Origin: Candidatus Pacearchaeota archaeon
GTDB lineage: Archaea; Nanoarchaeota; Nanoarchaeia; Pacearchaeales; GW2011-AR1
NCBI GenBank assembly: GCA_002686195.1
Contig: NZAS01000225.1
Coordinates: 1 to 7,407 of the forward strand
DNA: 7,407 bases
Reading direction: 5' to 3'
Position numbers and translations under genes: made by a program. The notes below the pieces were generated by a model. That model was not told where the DNA came from, ran no database searches, and saw only the letters and a list, made by a program, of their open reading frames with translations. Numbering within the stretch: the first letter of the stretch is position 1; each line of letters begins with the position of its first letter. Below, piece by piece: positions 6,101 to 7,407 of this stretch.

Positions 6101-7402
6101 ATCAGCAGTTAAATTTTTATTCTTAATACTAACCAATTCACCATCTGCATTATATACTTGTTTTATTTTCAATTCCTTAGCTTGATTTAAAAAAGTTCGC
6201 TTCCTTTCACCATCAGGTTCTTTACTTAATCTCTCAGATTCTGTAAGTTCATCTTTTAAAACTTTCCACGCATCTGCAGGCTCTCCATCTTTAAAATTCT
6301 TATTTAAAAAATCAAATGCTGTGTTTTCTCTCAATGCTGTTACTTCTGATGGAACCATACTACCTTCTTCAATCATAGTATCTATCAACTTTTGTAAATC
6401 TCTATAATAGCCTTCAAGTTTCTGTACCTCACCAGCAGTAACACCAGCTTTCTTAGATGCTTTAGATAATGTCCCATCTTTATTAAACTTTATTTTTTTA
6501 GCTATACCTTCTATTTCTCTAAATTTTCCAGTTATATCACTAATTTCTTTTTCATAATCTTTCCGAGACTTTGCCAATCCTTCTTCTGTGGATTCAGCCA
6601 TCTTTCTTTCTTGATCATTCTCTCTATCTAAGGTTTTAAGAATTTTGTTAGATGCTTCTTTCTTTGAAAGCCATCTACTGTTAACATCTCTGAGTAAATG
6701 ATCTTGTAATCTGCCAGCACCATTTTTAAAATGATCAATACCTTTATGAATCCCTTTTAAAGTACCAATAGTAACTAAATTATGAATGAATCTCTCTGAA
6801 AAAGGGACACCTTCCTGGCTCTTATCTCCAAGTTGTTCAAGTAAGTATCCAATCCCAGTAAAGCCAGCAGCCTCTACAGGTATACCGAGAAAAGCAGAGT
6901 AAACAAAATCTTCTATAGCAGGATGTTCATCAGCAAGATATTTACCAAACCCGCCTTCTGCGAATGCACCTGCTTTACCTGCTCTCATTACACCGCCTAA
7001 AGCACCAGCAAAATAACCGCCAGCAAAACCATGTAAGCCAGTCCACATAGTTTGTTCCATGTTAAAATCCATATTTGGACCAAGAGGCTGACCAGCCTTC
7101 CACCTTTCAAGTATATCTGGAGCCTGTGTATAATCATAAGGCTGTCCAGTTTCAGGATTAGTCATCTTTGTAATATTCTCTACCATCTGTCTTTCAACAT
7201 CTGTAGCAACATTATATAAACCAAGGCTCACGGCTGACCTAGTGCCAAAATGATTCATTACTGTTCTTAAATTAGGTGATACTATAGGCTCTTTTAAAGC
7301 ATAGCCAGCAACCTCAGTAATATCATCTTTTAAATATGACAATTTATTAATTTGCTGATCAACTAAATCAAGTGATGCAGACCTAGCATCAGCTTTTAAC
7401 AT
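140..7402 (-). CDS. Giant phage polyvalent/internal virion-type protein with tyrosine-recombinase-like and zincin metallopeptidase domains (possibly 5'-partial)
   Basis: A single uninterrupted frame of 2420 codons ends in TAA at 142-140. Residue numbers here count from the ATG at 7402-7400. That ATG is only the first Met visible: the codon before it is GAA, no stop is seen before the window edge, and the five visible upstream bases (TTGAA) hold no ribosome binding site, so the true protein may be longer. Parts in order: a Gly/Ala-rich apolar segment (119-192), charged helices (246-306), a tyrosine-recombinase-like module (515-850), a charged linker (893-960), helical residues 1042-1067, a HEVVH metallopeptidase motif (1137-1141), a coiled coil (1632-1674), apolar and Trp-rich stretches between about 1815 and 2190, and a basic tail. 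Phage proteins over 2000 residues that join enzymatic modules with coiled-coil linkers are known as polyvalent proteins, or as internal virion/ejection proteins delivered with the genome. No portal, MuF, transglycosylase, helicase or T7-type RNA polymerase motif was recognised. No cysteine is present. The overall role, delivery into the host, is inferred. The two enzyme-like modules rest on visible motifs. Confidence 0.8.
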   Translation of the reverse strand: MLKADARSASLDLVDQQINKLSYLKDDITEVAGYALKEPIVSPNLRTVMNHFGTRSAVSLGLYNVATDVERQMVENITKMTNPETGQPYDYTQAPDILERWKAGQPLGPNMDFNMEQTMWTGLHGFAGGYFAGALGGVMRAGKAGAFAEGGFGKYLADEHPAIEDFVYSAFLGIPVEAAGFTGIGYLLEQLGDKSQEGVPFSERFIHNLVTIGTLKGIHKGIDHFKNGAGRLQDHLLRDVNSRWLSKKEASNKILKTLDRENDQERKMAESTEEGLAKSRKDYEKEISDITGKFREIEGIAKKIKFNKDGTLSKASKKAGVTAGEVQKLEGYYRDLQKLIDTMIEEGSMVPSEVTALRENTAFDFLNKNFKDGEPADAWKVLKDELTESERLSKEPDGERKRTFLNQAKELKIKQVYNADGELVSIKNKNLTADDIQSAVEIRKQHIKEERQHEKELKLAESGKVVTDSSVEKGQELIDSGKANLTTYGKNLVESKPVTAGAKNNKDTATAAKKILADHYGAGKAELNRMFSNLVSLDKFLQDRGKSILNVTESDVQAFLNTLRTSPTDARPKRIVKIYNSLTGEKLTKKSFDLSVGEAEAKKFKEQKKTLAPPKIKSIQTKLNNLLKKAKRIFISKERKIESDTAHFVNFLLFLTAGRIERIYGGTTKEGINKPLTAKDFIPIEGQLKKDTGGKDGYLMRVTMKGGKETYIPIFDQKIGPHDINYYQVINRIIKKNRANGVKDTESIIRGIDKQGKDIPLSRNSLVQFVKKHILGGTETLTAHDTRTAVLTMARLMDNRGVKVPGGEGNKALQGMSWLEIVDLAVVYHTPDLAKVSQAAKHYIDTALIGKDAESIALRQLAFNAFWSQARKVMNKGVASKELENVLKAIEQHQKEPAFVSKETTGKESSEEAKAAVTKKAVDKLLNVLREKPSEGKEQKYETKGDLPEVTMADAPKEMRDVLKKLKFTDEQINQMPAFIAVEFLKQREGGKEWRYDYEKQQWVDLKTGEKYQQLSLFKTPEQIKKEIRAWRKFESDSRGGAEFAIKVALKRIKQLQAELKKAQQEYVPGKEGENILTNREASTRQALEAQIAHVEKNTPGWKGSLEIVVGKEYAGKIKDGLIRLTLGKADETTVFHEVVHKLEAVIRATKNKELIKLWEKGESEVAAWARKHDSNRWDIFLRKYGKKAENEYLTQLASEWSVKRFNTKTRTGRFGLWIREMMSRFKNWIGLGSPKDIARQFGKMAEEGSFKGSDIPMKINKRQLSERDLSEPTAQERKQLHDILDRKGIKIAWDKSVLPTLLEELGLLKAGVTIDKEGNVIGGNSGQIRALTEWLTERMADPKPKLGKEWNSLNAKAHILERQRGIKRDWAMMMKRSLGIPRGTLGSATKRQITRYIDLINNFGKKYDPATVVLDQAMSEKLAKNDSEYSEIFKRIGKMALPLGYVLRKMGATKIAEKLEDHYMTENMHVGQGMVYIKSAERLIKKRGLKFIPFVREIDPETGQSMLLKPVTLENGQVVYPERPKGLDEFLENYKKPNSKERKAAEFIEEMYKNYWRTLKIYARESIKNPRLYEEWVDKIDNKYVESYFTRVLTKEAKNKLKFGSKGYQKGITDLMQKIMVIRNKDINDRIDNLEKEIYKLPGRDKKRLALEKELDKERNTLQKINEEATKEGTDTWNAINNEAHMQLQNLLRRRRNLLQNKFLMTRQPRLENIMFDDKGNQIKVWETDFSTVAGQYIRVMSNYLATVKHMPEYTDAHGDYAHASGVATSMLREIGSKSEFGEYVEKAVSRRIGMEETPLTGQWSTEKLQIASKYSALFGLSSPFSGMKNLAIGTSMTIGTHGVQAFAYGVSKLFNAKNWSEARRKGWTELGTKELELTGFGDWWMKWGSWMKPTETINRIVGGFAGEFHADRLVNVLRGDYSGMVGHALKAQIETTKSAQRKKAKMEEEIKRVGPFVYRANEQSKKDMQRAKLFGSRARKKAISALYKMFHLKPEEIAFLQQYGLDSSNVHVKGKIGEQIELNIELLRDKIGHYGHIKSQGATGDPFLPLWWGDPKPQAGTLFYRMAYSGTANVVNHIITPAVKDGNFLPMARYAFAGNLAGGALWGAYEKVIGLKPPKINEDALGQLQTNLAKAEALGLLSFVLNPYKVPGEHFANLLMADSIMQPAIIRNSIIIGDNVWNVLTNQKIDAKATLEKGAKDLVVAINHLDKFLTKQNNPLKTDVKNINTFKRAWEKSTGRYAEWQKTYNDFNRMYSANAQYYNLIKQAFLNNDLNSAARYYAATWFYLYDSKRVLSGYEQKFAKASARDTWNALDQVMDKINPMKFPSAKSSGLAFEPRTAFLDYLTPENRTIALNTEKTYHFRRRQFDRTVRDWFRKYAKKYSEGYLEKLFPLPPKNYLGSAEWKTSDTAKAGFVRY
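1049..1264 (-). other. Apolar, Gly/Ala-rich C-terminal region (residues ~2047-2118)
   Basis: DPFLPLWWGDPKPQAG (2047-2062) leads into two apolar helical stretches: GTLFYRMAYSGTANVVNHII (2062-2081), then ARYAFAGNLAGGALWGAYEK (2094-2113). Another apolar region follows at about 2133-2175. Conserved aromatic/apolar C-terminal blocks of this kind are seen in giant phage proteins annotated with 'large polyvalent protein-associated' domains. I cannot fix which such domain, if any, this is. Membrane contact during genome delivery is an inference. Confidence 0.4.
1724..1753 (-). other. Tryptophan-rich patch in the C-terminal third (residues 1884-1893)
   Basis: The ten residues DWWMKWGSWM hold four Trp (1885, 1886, 1889, 1892) and two Met. 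Trp clusters next to Lys and Gly are frequent in peptides that sit at membrane interfaces. The patch lies shortly after an apolar region (about 1816-1860, including ALFGLSSPF and MKNLAIGTSMTI). A structural packing role in the folded protein is equally possible. Confidence 0.5.
2381..2509 (-). other. Predicted coiled coil (residues ~1632-1674)
   Basis: Two helical stretches flank a short Pro-Gly break at 1643-1644. The first is IDNLEKEIYKL (1632-1642). The second, 1647-1670, has Leu or Ile spaced three to four residues apart between Lys and Glu (for example LALEKELDKERNTLQKI). The break fits an antiparallel helical hairpin. It precedes a basic patch with four consecutive Arg (LLRRRRNLL, near 1690) that could touch nucleic acid or phospholipid. 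This is seen directly from composition. No function is assigned. Confidence 0.55.
3191..3352 (-). other. Helical region weakly resembling GemA-type phage proteins (residues ~1351-1404)
   Basis: Residues 1351-1404 show an order of features like Mu GemA and its relatives: a helix with LNAKAHILERQRGI, then an aromatic and basic helix (DWAMMMKRSLGI), a Ser/Thr turn, and a final helix (TKRQITRYIDLI). GemA-like proteins follow the pattern 'iH.l...lgl..d.yR.ll....g..S...Lt..q...vi..l'. The match is by general layout only. An unrelated three-helix bundle would look the same, so this is a pointer and not an assignment. Confidence 0.25.
3788..4090 (-). other. Zincin (HEXXH) metallopeptidase-like module (residues ~1105-1205)
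   Basis: Residues 1135-1144 read VFHEVVHKLE: an apolar residue, then HEXXH, with His1137 and His1141 as zinc ligands and Glu1138 as catalytic base. Before it comes a short beta-rich stretch (LEIVVG, then GLIRLTLG), the usual strand arrangement ahead of the active-site helix in phage zincins. About 50 residues downstream, ENEYLTQLASEW supplies Glu1190 or Glu1192, matching the 'E.(L/F)xx.A' helix that gives the third ligand in the gluzincin-like phage family. Such modules recur in giant phage and plasmid polyvalent proteins, where they may process the protein itself or act on host targets. The motif and context are clear. The substrate is unknown, and self-cleavage is only a possibility. Confidence 0.78.
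4523..4726 (-). other. Low-complexity charged linker (residues ~893-960)
   Basis: The region is rich in Lys, Glu, Ser, Thr and Ala, with few apolar residues (for example SKETTGKESSEEAKAA near 901-916). It divides the recombinase-like module from the metallopeptidase half. It looks disordered or weakly helical and marks a likely domain boundary. It could be a cleavage zone if the chain is processed, but no cleavage motif can be named. Confidence 0.5.
4853..5860 (-). other. Tyrosine recombinase/integrase-like module inside the giant protein (residues ~515-850)
   Basis: Tyrosine recombinases (Xer, lambda Int) have a helical core-binding domain followed by a catalytic domain with R-K-HxxR-H/W-Y. 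Here residues 520-570 look like a core-binding domain: a hydrophobic helix (NLVSLDKFLQ), then VTESDVQAFLNTL, the common 'lt..di..fl..l' pattern. The catalytic part starts with LLFLTAGRIERI, giving Arg659 in the place of the first catalytic Arg. A beta-hairpin follows with RVTMKGGKETYIPI (Lys705 or Lys708), resembling the KGxKxRxxPL strand pair. Then LTAHDTRTAVLTMARL gives His784-x-x-Arg787, preceded by an SRNSLVQFVKK helix as in true integrases. VVYHTPDL gives His829, and KHYID gives Tyr843 as nucleophile candidate. All six positions are filled. Spacings are longer than in XerD, notably Arg787 to His829 and His829 to Tyr843, so activity is not assured. The module sits between a charged N-terminal region and a long charged linker, as expected for an independently folded unit. 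Fold assignment is fairly confident. A working enzyme is an inference. Confidence 0.7.
6485..6667 (-). other. Charged helical/coiled-coil region (residues ~246-306)
   Basis: Residues 246-306 are almost all Lys, Glu, Arg, Asp, Ala, Leu and Ile, without Pro and with few Gly, as in long solvent-exposed helices. The stretch separates the apolar N-terminal segment from the region leading into the recombinase-like module. Heptad regularity is only partial by eye, so a spacer helix is as likely as a true coiled coil. Confidence 0.5.
6827..7048 (-). other. Gly/Ala-rich apolar segment near the visible N-terminus (residues ~119-192)
   Basis: Residues 122-151 are dominated by Gly, Ala and aromatic residues (for example GFAGGYFAGALGG), and a second apolar stretch follows at 166-191 (VYSAFLGIPVEAAGF). 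The GxxxG-like spacing could let helices pack or insert into a membrane. No typical signal peptide or long uninterrupted 20-residue hydrophobic segment is present, so a stable transmembrane helix is not certain. Similar glycine-rich stretches occur in phage ejection proteins, but no specific family could be recognised. Confidence 0.45.
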
Positions 7403-7407
7403 TTCAA

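Noticed and set aside
140..7402. Idea that the giant protein is an N4-type virion RNA polymerase
   Set aside because: No T7-like polymerase motifs (such as the DxxGR block or the RxxxKxxxMxxxYG block) were found in the translation, although size and virion context would fit.
140..7402. Search for CRISPR arrays, tRNA genes, insertion-sequence ends or tandem DNA repeats in the window
   Set aside because: Nothing periodic, cloverleaf-like or inverted-repeat-bounded was seen by eye; the sequence is continuous coding DNA.

Overview
The window looks like part of a bacteriophage or prophage genome. It is AT-rich by eye and almost entirely filled by one very long minus-strand reading frame. That frame runs from the right edge down to a TAA at 142-140 and encodes at least 2420 residues. 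No ribosomal, tRNA, CRISPR or insertion-sequence signature was seen, and no host housekeeping gene. A giant multidomain protein with a HEXXH metallopeptidase motif, long coiled-coil or charged linkers and Gly/Ala-rich apolar stretches is typical of phage 'polyvalent' or internal virion proteins, which are packaged in the particle and delivered with the DNA. The host and phage family cannot be named from the sequence.

Layout: bases 2-139 on the plus strand hold the last 45 codons of a gene whose start lies left of the window. The residues match the C-terminal half of an HNH endonuclease, probably a free-standing homing-type enzyme. Its TAA (137-139) directly abuts the TAA of the giant gene (142-140 on the minus strand). 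Both stops lie in a 12-bp perfect palindrome at 134-145, so there is no intergenic DNA. The rest of the window is the giant gene.

Reading the giant protein from its N-terminus (right to left in the window), I see these parts: a Gly/Ala-rich apolar segment (about 119-192); a charged helical region (about 246-306); a tyrosine-recombinase-like module (about 515-850) that keeps candidates for the whole R-K-HxxR-H-Y catalytic set; a charged linker (about 893-960); a helical stretch (about 1042-1067); a zincin metallopeptidase-like module (HEVVH at 1137-1141, with Glu 1190 or 1192 as likely third ligand); a short region weakly like GemA-type phage proteins (about 1351-1404); a coiled coil (about 1632-1674); and a long C-terminal third with apolar and Trp-rich segments, ending in a basic tail. 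The 2420 residues contain no cysteine that I could find.

Inference: this is a virion-carried, injected protein that combines DNA-strand-exchange machinery, a protease and possible membrane-interacting segments in one chain. The recombinase-like module inside such a protein is the most unusual thing in the window. No promoter, terminator or ribosome binding site can be supported. The ATG at 7402-7400 is not proven to be the start, because the frame is still open at the window edge.
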